Positions 30,001-37,948 of a DNA stretch of 37,948 nt are shown here, piece after piece. Both the position numbers and the translations under genes were made by a program. The stretch comes from Asterionellopsis glacialis (Eukaryota > Bacillariophyta > Plagiogrammaphyceae > Rhaphoneidales > Asterionellopsidaceae): positions 1 to 37,948 of the forward strand of contig WKLE02000844.1 in NCBI GenBank assembly GCA_014885115.2. Direction: 5' to 3'. The notes under the pieces were generated by a model. That model was not told the origin of the DNA, did not search any database, and worked only from the letters and a program-made list of their open reading frames with translations. Numbering within the stretch: the first letter of the stretch is position 1; each line of letters starts with the position of its first letter.

Positions 30001-33000
30001 GGAATTTGACTGGCATTCAAACACTTTTTCTCCATACACTCACCTAAAGTAATGAATTTGGTATTTTTTGTGATACCATGTACAGATTCTCCAAGTACTA
30101 GTATATATTCCAAATTCCAAATATTTTAAATGTGATAAGTCCTTGAGTTGTTATTGGCACTACTATAATTTAGTAGTCATATTAATAATTACCTCCTTCC
30201 ATGATGTAATGCCTAATCCAAGGATACTGGTTCCTAATTAAAAAAGTTTCCTACTCATATACCAAAAAAACTCTTTCTCTCTTTTAAACTATCATTTTTT
30301 TTAAATGCTAGAAAAGTTCTGGAATAGAAGAATAAATATTGCTTGATTCTAAGAGACCACCAACCATGTGGTGACTGGAATTTCCTGACCATGTACATAG
30401 TAATATCTTTGTTCTATAGCACACTGGTACAACTACAATACATCTAGATGTATTAAAATCTTTTTAAAGTAAAGCTATCCCACTTTAATACTGGTAGAGA
30501 GAAATGGTCTAAAGAAATAATGCAACAATTTTCCTCTTTAATGGCTATATTATGAATAAGAGATCTCAGATGCCATTTTTCTGTTTTCTTATTTTAGAAT
30601 GAAAAAGATCTTACTTCTTGTGAAGTAAATTTCAGATTTTTGAAAAGCTTCTTCTTTAAGAACTAGTGATGTTGTACTATCTAAAAAACCTTAAAATTTA
30701 AAAAATTCATGGAGCAAAAATTACCTTGCACCTTCTTGATCTCCAACAGTAGTAGTTAACTATATTAGTATGCTAGTACTACCTTTTACTGATGCTTTTA
30801 AAATTGCATCTTTGCTTTAATGGAAATTTTTTAATCCCTATACTACTCCTGCTGTCACAAAAAATGACCAACTAATCATGTGCTGCAAAGAGATTTTTTA
30901 TCACAAGTACATGCATATAGGTAGGGATGTAACTGTACATCCATACAGAAATTAGATATTCAAGAATAGAATAAAATATGAAGGTCTTAAAGAAAACAGG
31001 CAAAAAACAAACATCATAATATTTTTTCTCCAGTGGCAAATGAGTTTGAATAGCTTTGGAAGTAAGAGAAGTTATACCTAAGTATCACACCCTCTACCTT
31101 ACTTAGTAGTCATGTGATGCAGCTAGTGCACACAAAAAATATTAAATTTGTATTGATTTAAAAGAGTTTATATCACATCCAAAGAGGAACACTTCAAAAA
31201 CTATAGTATGTTCTACAACAAGAACTTGCAAAAAAATTATATGGAGATATTAAAAAATGCAATATCAAAGGTATAAAACAAAAAAGATGCCAAGAAAAAA
31301 GTTTACACCTGCTACCCAACCATTTGCTGTCCTCCACATGCCCTTTATTACAGAACATAGTAAAGTTGATGATACATCTATCTTCCTTTTTGGGGTGCTG
31401 CTACTAAAGACACCTAACTGGAAGGCAGGTTTTATATGGTACTATGTACTATGGAGTGTGTTATTTTCTATACAACATGCTTTTTATAAGTCAATCAGTA
31501 AATTGATTGTTATTTTTTCTAGTAGAGATCTAGTAAAAAAAAAGAGCAGAAAATTCCTTTTATGAATTACTGAAACTGTGCTAACAATGATTATGTTGAC
31601 ATGCTGAGTTAATTTTCAATTTTGTTTCCACATTTTCCATTTAATTCTTAGAAAAGTAATTGTTACATTCTTGGTCACTTTAAACTGGTGAGATTGATCT
31701 CAATACATGAATTCTTGTTGTTGGATCAATTTCTTTTCCTGAGTATCCTTTTCCAAAAGAGGGTACCCAATTTTAGAAAATTGTAAGTCAAAGGTAGAGT
31801 TTGAAGGAATCATAATCTATTGTAACTGTTGATTCCTTTTTAACTTGTTACAATTCTTGTAGAGAGCTACAAGCAGCTCTGCAATTTGAAACAACCAGAA
31901 AAAGAATCAAGCCTGTTTTTGATTATACTGACTCAAATCTGACACAGATTTTATTTGTCACTCTCTTGTTTGCAGAATCTTTCATTCTCTTATTTGTGTG
32001 ATGTCATTTCTTTTGTAATATAAAAAAATAATATTATGTGCTGTACACTCACAATAATTACATCCTTAACAGCAATTGCAACAAAAGCAGCTACCACCCT
32101 GTATCCTTAGCAGGTGGGGCAGAGAGACAATAAGTGTGTGACCTCATCTGATTTGAAGTCTCCTAAAAGCATTCTACACTAGCACTTTAATGAAGTTGGA
32201 GAAAACAACATTTTACCATTATGGTTTCACTGCAGTATTATCATGTAAATGTCCATTCAAAGCAAGGAAAAAAGAAATGAGAAATTTCTCAACAATCAGA
32301 CATACCTTGAACCTGACATAGATCCCATTAATAAATATTGCATTGTATCAATAAATAGGATCCAGATTCCATATACTCATATAGGACTGAATTCTGTCCT
32401 TTCTTTTTTTAAAATTATTTTCTTTTGTAAGGCAAGTAAAGTTGGGTGGTCAGAACATTTGGTTTGACCTTTAACTTTCACTTCATCCTGTAAAGACCCA
32501 TATGAAGGGCACAGCACAGAGCACAAACAAGTATGTCACTAGAGTGAGAGTTCTTATATGATTAACTTGAAAAAAAGCCACTGCACTGTTAGCTTTCATT
32601 GGATACAACAGCAAGCACAGCAGCCAATATGATGGTAACCTTAGTAATTATATTGTCCATAGGAAGAACAATAAAAAAGCACTAGGTTTTAAAAATTTCT
32701 AACTAACTAGTCAATACAATAGTACTAATGCATGTCTTCAAAGCCATAGTATTGACAAAGCTTTTTTGAAATTACACAGATTCAGAACAAGTTTGCTGAG
32801 TCAACAATCAATAACATAATGAGTTATAGTATTGTCATAAAGTTGATTTGCATGGACAACTGCTAAAAAAAAGGGACCTGCATCATGATATTTCATAATG
32901 AATGCTGCAGGTCAACAATTAACCTTGAAGATTTCTGATGTTCTTGAGAGATCAAAAAGGGAATCTAAAACTCCAATGTCAGGAGCATAGTAGTAATCAA

Positions 33001-33572
33001 AAAAGTGATTTTTTTTGTTCATTAATTTTGATGAACCAAATTGTGAAGAAGCTTCACAACAAGAAATTCATTTTTCGTAGTATGCTTGTGGTTAACCAAG
33101 ACTCTGCCACGTGTGTTCTTGATCAATATAAGTCAGGGTCCAATAATATAATGATGAAGTGAAATACAGAATAGCTTCTCACCATGATAAAATGCATTGT
33201 TGCGTATGTGTGTAAAAGTTTCACCTTTATGGTTCATTTTTGCAATTGGAAAATAAACAAGCCTTATCCATTCCTCCAGCAACTCAACAAAAATTATTAT
33301 TAAATTATTTCTTGACATTTTTAAGTAGATTTTAAATATTGAAATTAACGTTCCTCTACAGTAGTGTTGACTGTCGTTTTGATCTTTTGACAGAACCGAA
33401 AAGTGCCGTATTACAAGAAAAGTTCCAGACTCGACGAAGGAGTAGATAATCCTCTCCATGAAAAAGAAAAATTCTTGAATTGTTAATAGTTTGGCATTTT
33501 CAGACTTGCTTCGACAAGAAAGCATTTATCAGCCTAAAAAGAAGATCTAAAACATATTCATATATTCTTCTT
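27067..33572. other. 6.5 kb gene-free, AT-rich, almost CpG-free region
   Basis: No frame here has family features, and the longest (98, 102 and 130 codons) look random. Reading every line, I find no CpG in 27432-28320, 28323-28931 or 28934-33075, with only two CpGs between these intervals. TG and CA are abundant. CpG reappears from 33076 and in the neighbouring genes. The region contains one clear MITE (28607-28919). The sequence looks like the remains of silenced repeats, but apart from the MITE no element can be named. Confidence 0.7.
28607..28919. mobile_element. Non-autonomous Tc1/mariner-like MITE with TA target duplication
   Basis: The element is 313 bp long. Its ends are perfect 17-bp inverted repeats, CAGTCCACACCCACCAA at the left and the complement TTGGTGGGTGTGGACTG at the right, each bordered by TA (28605-28606 and 28920-28921). 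A TA duplication and CAGT ends are typical of Tc1/mariner-type elements. Inside each end there are further inverted copies of a word around TTCAAGCTTGGA next to AATAAGAAAT (about 28651-28700 and 28829-28885), so the element could fold into a longer hairpin. It has no coding capacity. The superfamily assignment is inferred from the ends only. Confidence 0.75.
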
Positions 33573-34244
33573 TTATTGTCCCAGACCAGCAGATGGTGGC
33601 GGTCCTTGACCTGGAAGACCACCGGGTGGAGGTGGTCCCTGTCCTGGAGGAGGGGGTGCTAAAAATTGTGGTGGTGGAGGAGGACCGGCACCACCCAGGG
33701 TAGGTGGTGGTGGCGGGCCACCCGATGGAGGAGGAACAAAGTGTCCCGGAGGAGGGACATTCATATTCATTGGAGGTGGAGGAGGTCCACCTCCACCGTG
33801 ACGAGGTTGAGGAGGACCACCATACCTATTACCCCCATTATTTGGTGGCGGTGGTCCTCCACGATGCCCAGGAGGAGGTCCACGCATACCAGGAGGACCA
33901 CCACCTGCCGGTGGTGGGATAAATCCCGGTCGATGCCATTGACGCTTTCCATCCGCTTCATGCACGTAATATTTAATTCGAGTCCCTTCATCTGTGTGTT
34001 CTTCCCAACCCTCTGGTAAAGGAGGTATCATCGAAGCCGCAGCTGGATTATGGGAAGTGCTACGAATAAATGCCTGCTGTGCCGAAGCCAAACCCATCGG
34101 ACCACGTTGCCATTCTTCTAAATATTTCTGATAGTGTAGCTTGAAATTCTCACGAAATTTCCATCCCCGACGCTGTTGTTTCCGACCGGCAGCACTGTCA
34201 TGGGTTAAGTATGTATTGCTGTAATCGTCAAAAAATCGAGGCAT
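33573..34244 (-). CDS. U1 snRNP C-like protein lacking zinc ligands, with WW-like domain and Pro-rich tail
   Basis: The protein is 223 residues from the ATG at 34242-34244. The first about 45 residues match the U1-C zinc-finger domain in order and spacing: [17 protein letters not shown], then [20 protein letters not shown]. In U1-C the zinc is held by C6, C9, H24 and H30; here these are Asp, Ser, Gln and Phe. The T-Y-L-T-H-D-S and R-K residues near the 5' splice-site duplex in U1 snRNP are kept. Residues about 88-118 form a WW-like domain ([24 protein letters not shown]). The rest is Pro/Gly-rich (PPPP runs). U1-C stabilises pairing of U1 RNA with the 5' splice site. This may be a diverged paralogue with changed function. 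The frame is intact and selection on other residues appears kept, so it is not an obvious pseudogene. Confidence 0.82.
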   Translation of the reverse strand: MPRFFDDYSNTYLTHDSAAGRKQQRRGWKFRENFKLHYQKYLEEWQRGPMGLASAQQAFIRSTSHNPAAASMIPPLPEGWEEHTDEGTRIKYYVHEADGKRQWHRPGFIPPPAGGGPPGMRGPPPGHRGGPPPPNNGGNRYGGPPQPRHGGGGPPPPPMNMNVPPPGHFVPPPSGGPPPPPTLGGAGPPPPPQFLAPPPPGQGPPPPGGLPGQGPPPSAGLGQ

Positions 34245-35037
34245 CGTTTTAAATCTGTGGTGGGTGCTCTTGTAGCTGTTTACTGTCAACACTGGATAAT
34301 ATACTGATGGTCAAAAGAAGAATACAAGGTTTACGCTAGAAAAGATGTAGATCAACCTTTCGAACTAGGCACGGGATTGATATCGGATCTCTTAGATAAG
34401 ACGACTTGCTTGAAATATTTTCAGCGTAGAACGACTAAATCGATGAACGGCAAACCACTCTTCGTTTGTCTTGACTCTTGACTCCCTCTTTTCCACGTTG
34501 CTCGTTCGACTACTGTAGACTAGGACTAGATTCGTAGAGACTGTAACTAGCTTTTGATCTCCATCTCCACTTCCGTCGTGTTCCGTTTGCCCGGTGCTGG
34601 CTTCAGTCTCTTCGATAAAGGAAAAGAAGACCTCTGTAAACTAACTATGATTGAGAACCGTACAGGTACAGACTGTCTCTAACCCCAGTTACATGTAACT
34701 CGTACTCTAGTCTAGTAAATTACACGGAATGTCCCTATGTTGCTGTGCAGTATGAATGTGTAAAATCTAGAATTCCGGATGCCTTGTGACGTTCTTCTGG
34801 ACAGAAAAAGGGGGCAAAACATACTTTCTCAAGTGAGAAAAACACATCAATCCACACTAGTCAGCAGATCGACACGAAAAAACTCTGATGAACTACTCAT
34901 GCTGACATCGTTCTACATCTAGTCAGCAAACTTTTTTTGAACTCTCAGTAGAGAGCACGAATATTTAGCATTTAAAATTCATTACCCTTCTTAAACTTCA
35001 TAAAAATTTGAAAAATCAGCCATCTATATTGAACAAT
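34245..35037. other. Divergent promoter region, no gene
   Basis: This lies between the U1-C-like gene (-) and the PsbQ/Psb31-like gene (+) and presumably carries both promoters. One GTACAGGTACAG word is at about 34662. No RNA gene or regulatory motif could be identified. Confidence 0.45.
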
Positions 35038-35658
35038 ATGAAGTTTGTATCTATTGCTTGCTTGGTCAGTGTTGCAACTGCATTCTCACCAGTGAATGTC
35101 GTCCCTACTGCTACTACTAGCCGAATGACTCTACGAGCCACTTCATCGTCTGCATCTGAAACAAGTCGTCGTCAATTATTTACAAATTTAATAGTTCAGG
35201 GAGGAATTGTTGCTACAACGACCTTGGGTGTATCACCCATGGTAGCTAATGCGGATGTTACCAATAAAATAGCGTCATCATCTGCTTTGAGGAATGTGAA
35301 ACGATCGATCAAACAATTAGATACTTTGGAATTGTACGTGGTCAATAATGAATATTTGGAATTGAAACAAGCTATCCGAGTAGCCCCTATTGCTGAAATT
35401 CGTAAGAATTGCAATACACTCATCAAGGGTGGAGAAGATGGTCCTGATGCAGAAAAATTAGTAGAGGGATACAATACATTTATCAAAGCTTTGGAATCAT
35501 TGGACGGGACAGCTAGTTTAGGAAGTCGTGGACGTACCATCCCGGAAGGACAATTCAGTGAGCAATACAAGGCCACTGTTGCTGCACTTAGTGATTTTGT
35601 CAAGGTTGCTGAAGATTCAGTTGCTATCCCTGTGCAGTACAGTGCAGAATCTTCGTAA
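35038..35658 (+). CDS. Thylakoid-lumen PsbQ-like extrinsic photosystem II protein (Psb31-type)
   Basis: The protein is 206 residues from the ATG at 35038; the in-frame ATG at 35008 would put polar residues before the signal core. It has three-part targeting: a signal peptide ending in T-A-F-S-P (the plastid A-F motif), a Ser/Thr/Arg-rich transit part, and a twin-Arg segment (SRRQLFTNLIVQGG) with a hydrophobic core ending in VANA at residue 72, the likely lumen cleavage site. The mature part, about 134 residues, is all-helical by composition (ALRNVKRSIKQLDTLELYVV; ELKQAIRVAPIAEIRKNCNT; EQYKATVAALSDFVKVAED). That matches four-helix-bundle extrinsic subunits of the oxygen-evolving complex such as PsbQ' and diatom Psb31. 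The size fits Psb31 best. It would stabilise photosystem II on the lumen side. The exact paralogue is inferred. Confidence 0.8.
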   Translation: MKFVSIACLVSVATAFSPVNVVPTATTSRMTLRATSSSASETSRRQLFTNLIVQGGIVATTTLGVSPMVANADVTNKIASSSALRNVKRSIKQLDTLELYVVNNEYLELKQAIRVAPIAEIRKNCNTLIKGGEDGPDAEKLVEGYNTFIKALESLDGTASLGSRGRTIPEGQFSEQYKATVAALSDFVKVAEDSVAIPVQYSAESS

Positions 35659-35843
35659 TTTCTCGGTTGGCTCATACAACAATGCATCGAGAAAGAAAAG
35701 TACGACCAGTCCGGTGAGCTCAACATCGAACATGGGAAAGTACTTGACAGAATCCCACCTACATGAGTAACAGCAATACAAGACTTGCAAGAAAGTTTTT
35801 TGCACATTAAATTAGTGATTTGTTTTGATATGTGCAATGTAAT
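35659..35843. other. 3' flank of the PsbQ-like gene
   Basis: No separate feature is recognised. Short frames here overlap the end of the PsbQ-like gene in other phases. Confidence 0.4.
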
Positions 35844-36145
35844 TTACCTTACAAAACAATCTAAACTACGTCTTTGCTTCTTAATGAACATTAATGTCGT
35901 GTTGATGCCGTGTTGTATCCCATCAGCGTCCTTATCTGCGTTATCTGCAAGTTCATCACAAATACATGTACTCGCTTTCTCACCCAAATGCTTGGCATGG
36001 ACTAACGTTTCATCTTGTCCCACTTTTAAGTCTCAATTTCAGTCGCATTACGACTTTTGGAATATGGGAGGTTTTCGGGTGTTGATAACAATTCGCACCA
36101 TTCACCTATAAAACAATGTAGCCCATCATTGTCATCACCATCCAT
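35844..36145 (-). pseudogene. Possible small frameshifted gene
   Basis: From an ATG at 36143-36145 a minus-strand frame (DGLHCFIGEWCELLSTPENL...) runs about 39 codons to a TAA. One frame over, about three codons earlier, an open frame continues for about 60 codons (VGQDETLVHAKHLGEKASTC, DELADNADKDADG) to a TAA at 35844-35846. Both halves look coding in composition, so this could be one gene with a frameshift (real or a sequence error) or two exons. No family recognised. The antisense strand is also open over part of it (35785-36111), which lowers confidence. Confidence 0.28.
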
Positions 36146-36236
36146 CACAATGATATGTTAAAATAATACATCTGCTGTCATCTATTCCCACATGCTCACA
36201 TACATAAGTATCGCGTTACTTTTCTTATATATGCAG

Positions 36237-36369
36237 GTCGATAATCTCGGAACTCTCGGATCTGCCGGATGCCGGTTACCGCCCTCCAGATCATGCGAAC
36301 TTTGACGAAGAGATGAAAACTATCTACGATGTAGCACATCCTAATTTGACCGTGCCATGGGGTGGCTAA
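36237..36369 (+). CDS. Orphan 3' exon of unknown gene
   Basis: A strong acceptor (pyrimidine-rich, then ATATATGCAG) is followed by a 43-codon frame with protein-like content (ELSDLPDAGYRPPDHANFDE, then DVAHPNLTVPWGG) ending in TAA. There is no ATG before Met near its middle and no recognised upstream exon, so it may be the last exon of a gene whose other exons I could not identify, or a fragment moved here. Function unknown. Confidence 0.35.
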
Positions 36370-36647
36370 GCCATACCAACAAATTTATAAGTCGTAGCAA
36401 GTCCTCGAAAACTGGCTTACATCGCCATGTAGTACGTACGTTATCAAAAGGCATAGATTGCAGTTCAGTACAGTAGGGACTATCAATACAGTAATCATGG
36501 ATTATAAATTTATCTTGTAACATATATATTCTTCTTCGGAACAAGTTTTTTCTTTCCTTCAATCGCAAAGCATTGTATAGTAATCATGGACTAAAAATTC
36601 CTCTTGTACACACACTTTCCTCTTATGAATTCTTCTTATTCTTTCCT

Positions 36648-37238
36648 TTAAAAGCAATGCAAGAAGGTGTACGAGAGTTCACATTCGTCATCCAAACACA
36701 TGTTCGCATCTAGCAGGTAAGTGCTCATGGCAAGCCAACCATCATTCCAATCGTCTTTCAATTCCACCATCCTGTAATAATTGGAATCGTCCATGTCACA
36801 GTCGTTCACCAGAGACTCCATTGCGTCAATGAATTTAAGAATTTCTTCAAGCATTTCTTTTCCAACTGGTGTGCTGCTATATTCAATAACACATTGTGCA
36901 AATTCTTTTGCGGATGGAAAAAAGTCAGACCCCAAGAATTCAAGAGTTTTCTCTTTCGTCTTGATATAGTTCCCTGGAGTGTATGAGTAATCAATACTAA
37001 TTTGATCATAAATTTGGCAAAAGTCGTATTCGTATTCGGCCAATTTGGTTTCGAACGTATTAGAGCACTCTTCGAGTTCTGGAGACATGGGTGGAATATC
37101 ATTATCGGGGTTTTCTTTCTGACTTTTTTTTAGACCCCTGGATAAAAGATTCCTTACCAAATATTTTTCTCCACGCAATTTAGATGCTTCCAAACAAGTG
37201 GAGAAGAGAAAGAGGATAACAATAGAAACTTTGATCAT
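36648..37238 (-). CDS. Secreted protein of unknown function with basic pro-segment
   Basis: The protein is 196 residues starting at a true ATG (37236-37238). The signal peptide is MIKVSIVILFLFSTCLEAS. A basic segment follows (KLRGEKYLVRNLLSRGLKKS), which resembles a cleavable pro-region. The mature part is acidic and mostly helical, with about six Cys at regular places (LEECSNTF, YDFCQIYD, FAQCVIEY, VNDCDMDD, NMCLDDECELS, LHCF). This is consistent with a disulphide-bonded helical bundle somewhat like small secreted elicitin-type folds, but I do not recognise a family. It ends shortly after the last Cys. Confidence 0.72.
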   Translation of the reverse strand: MIKVSIVILFLFSTCLEASKLRGEKYLVRNLLSRGLKKSQKENPDNDIPPMSPELEECSNTFETKLAEYEYDFCQIYDQISIDYSYTPGNYIKTKEKTLEFLGSDFFPSAKEFAQCVIEYSSTPVGKEMLEEILKFIDAMESLVNDCDMDDSNYYRMVELKDDWNDGWLAMSTYLLDANMCLDDECELSYTFLHCF

Positions 37239-37948
37239 CGTGGTGGAATACTGTAGGCGGTAAAATAATATGAGCGATTGATTTTAATCGTATTTGCCAC
37301 AACACTTGAAGGATTTCGTGTGGATAGAGTTCGCATCTTGGTCAAACTTATTTGATGCAGTTCGCAATTCAATGTTTCGATAGAATTCAAAACTGGGACT
37401 GGAATGAAGGCAATCAGACATGGTGATAGGCTTGTGAAGGCCTTTCAATGAGAAGCTCTATTTTGTGTTCTCATTTCCGACATCTCAACGGTTGATTGGG
37501 GGTTTTGTGTCTATGCGTGTCCTCGTAAATTCAGATTGCTGTGAATGTTACGTATATAATATAGCTATTGTTTTTCGTCCATTGACTTTGACTCATACCA
37601 AGTAGTTTTATTATAATATTAGTCCGAAGTACCAGATTAATTCCAACAATAATGCACCGAACGTTATCCGCGGTCCTACGTACGACCTAACAGTTAGTCG
37701 TTGTGGATATAATATATGTTATTAAAATAAATATCATGGTGGCGAGACTAAAAAATGAGTGACAACGGACAGATTCCCTGTTTTTCGCCAAAAAGAGTCA
37801 GAAACGAGCGCCGGGACTTCCGTTGATAATTAATATGAACCATGTATTATACTAGTAGTAGTTAGCAAAGGTACCAGGGACACCTGCGGATTTGTTCCAA
37901 ATCCATATTTGACGTCATCATGACAAACCAAATGTAGAAATGTTCAAA
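37239..37948. other. Terminal spacer, no gene
   Basis: No gene is recognised. The stretch includes a short palindromic TACGTACG (about 37679-37686), AT-rich parts, and one GGTACCAGGGAC word at about 37870. Confidence 0.45.

Noticed and set aside
31257..31565. 102-codon frame in the AT-rich region, and similar ones at 29172-29468 and 33133-33525
   Set aside because: Composition is that of the surrounding CpG-free DNA; no motif, signal peptide or family pattern.
27067..33572. Possible organelle DNA insertion
   Set aside because: No organelle gene, tRNA or rRNA is visible in any frame, and CpG loss with TpG/CpA abundance fits deamination better than simple AT richness.
33590..33930. Pro-rich frame as a formin or antifreeze-like protein
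   Set aside because: It is the C-terminal tail of the U1-C-like protein, continuous with its WW-like domain.

Overview
The window looks like nuclear chromosomal DNA from a diatom or a close ochrophyte relative. It has short GT-AG introns (about 100 to 190 bp, donors GTAAG, GTGAG or GTGCG). Plastid proteins start with a signal peptide ending in an A-F type motif. It also carries a violaxanthin de-epoxidase-like lipocalin gene of the fucoxanthin pathway and an extrinsic photosystem II subunit of the PsbQ/Psb31 kind. A run of 43 Ns marks an assembly gap.

Layout from left to right: a 5' region rich in GGTACC-type repeats; a five-exon S51 peptidase gene with a 10-nt micro-exon (726-2533, +); a three-exon gene for a 1417-residue TULIP-like/PDZ protein (2765-7259, -); a CpG-free stretch holding a decayed RecQ-like helicase (7826-9200); a long helical-repeat, probably RNA-binding, organelle-targeted protein (9596-11827, +); the gap; a secreted Cys-rich protein (12554-13405, +); a short ankyrin-repeat protein (13545-14258, -); a repeat-rich spacer; a SIP5/DA2-like RING protein with two UIM-like motifs (16039-18316, +); a four-domain SRCR protein (18910-20508, -); a second repeat-rich spacer; the VDE-like gene (21665-23247, -, three exons); a membrane TPM-RING protein (24488-27066, +, two exons); 6.4 kb with no convincing gene, almost lacking CpG and holding a MITE; a U1-C-like splicing protein that has lost all four zinc ligands (33573-34244, -); a PsbQ/Psb31-like protein (35038-35658, +); two orphan coding fragments; and a secreted protein (36648-37238, -).

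The genes are mostly single-function and are not arranged in operons. VDE-like and Psb31-like are both plastid and photosynthetic; two RING proteins point to ubiquitin signalling; SRCR, Cys-rich and the 196-residue protein are secretory. The strongest unusual signals are (1) two long CpG-null blocks, suggesting intense cytosine methylation and deamination of former mobile elements, (2) the zinc-ligand-free U1-C homologue fused to a WW domain, (3) the 10-nt micro-exon, and (4) clusters of a near-palindromic TACCAGGTAC/GTACCTGGTA repeat confined to spacers. Exon joins were worked out by eye from splice sites, reading phase and protein-family continuity; no transcript data were available.
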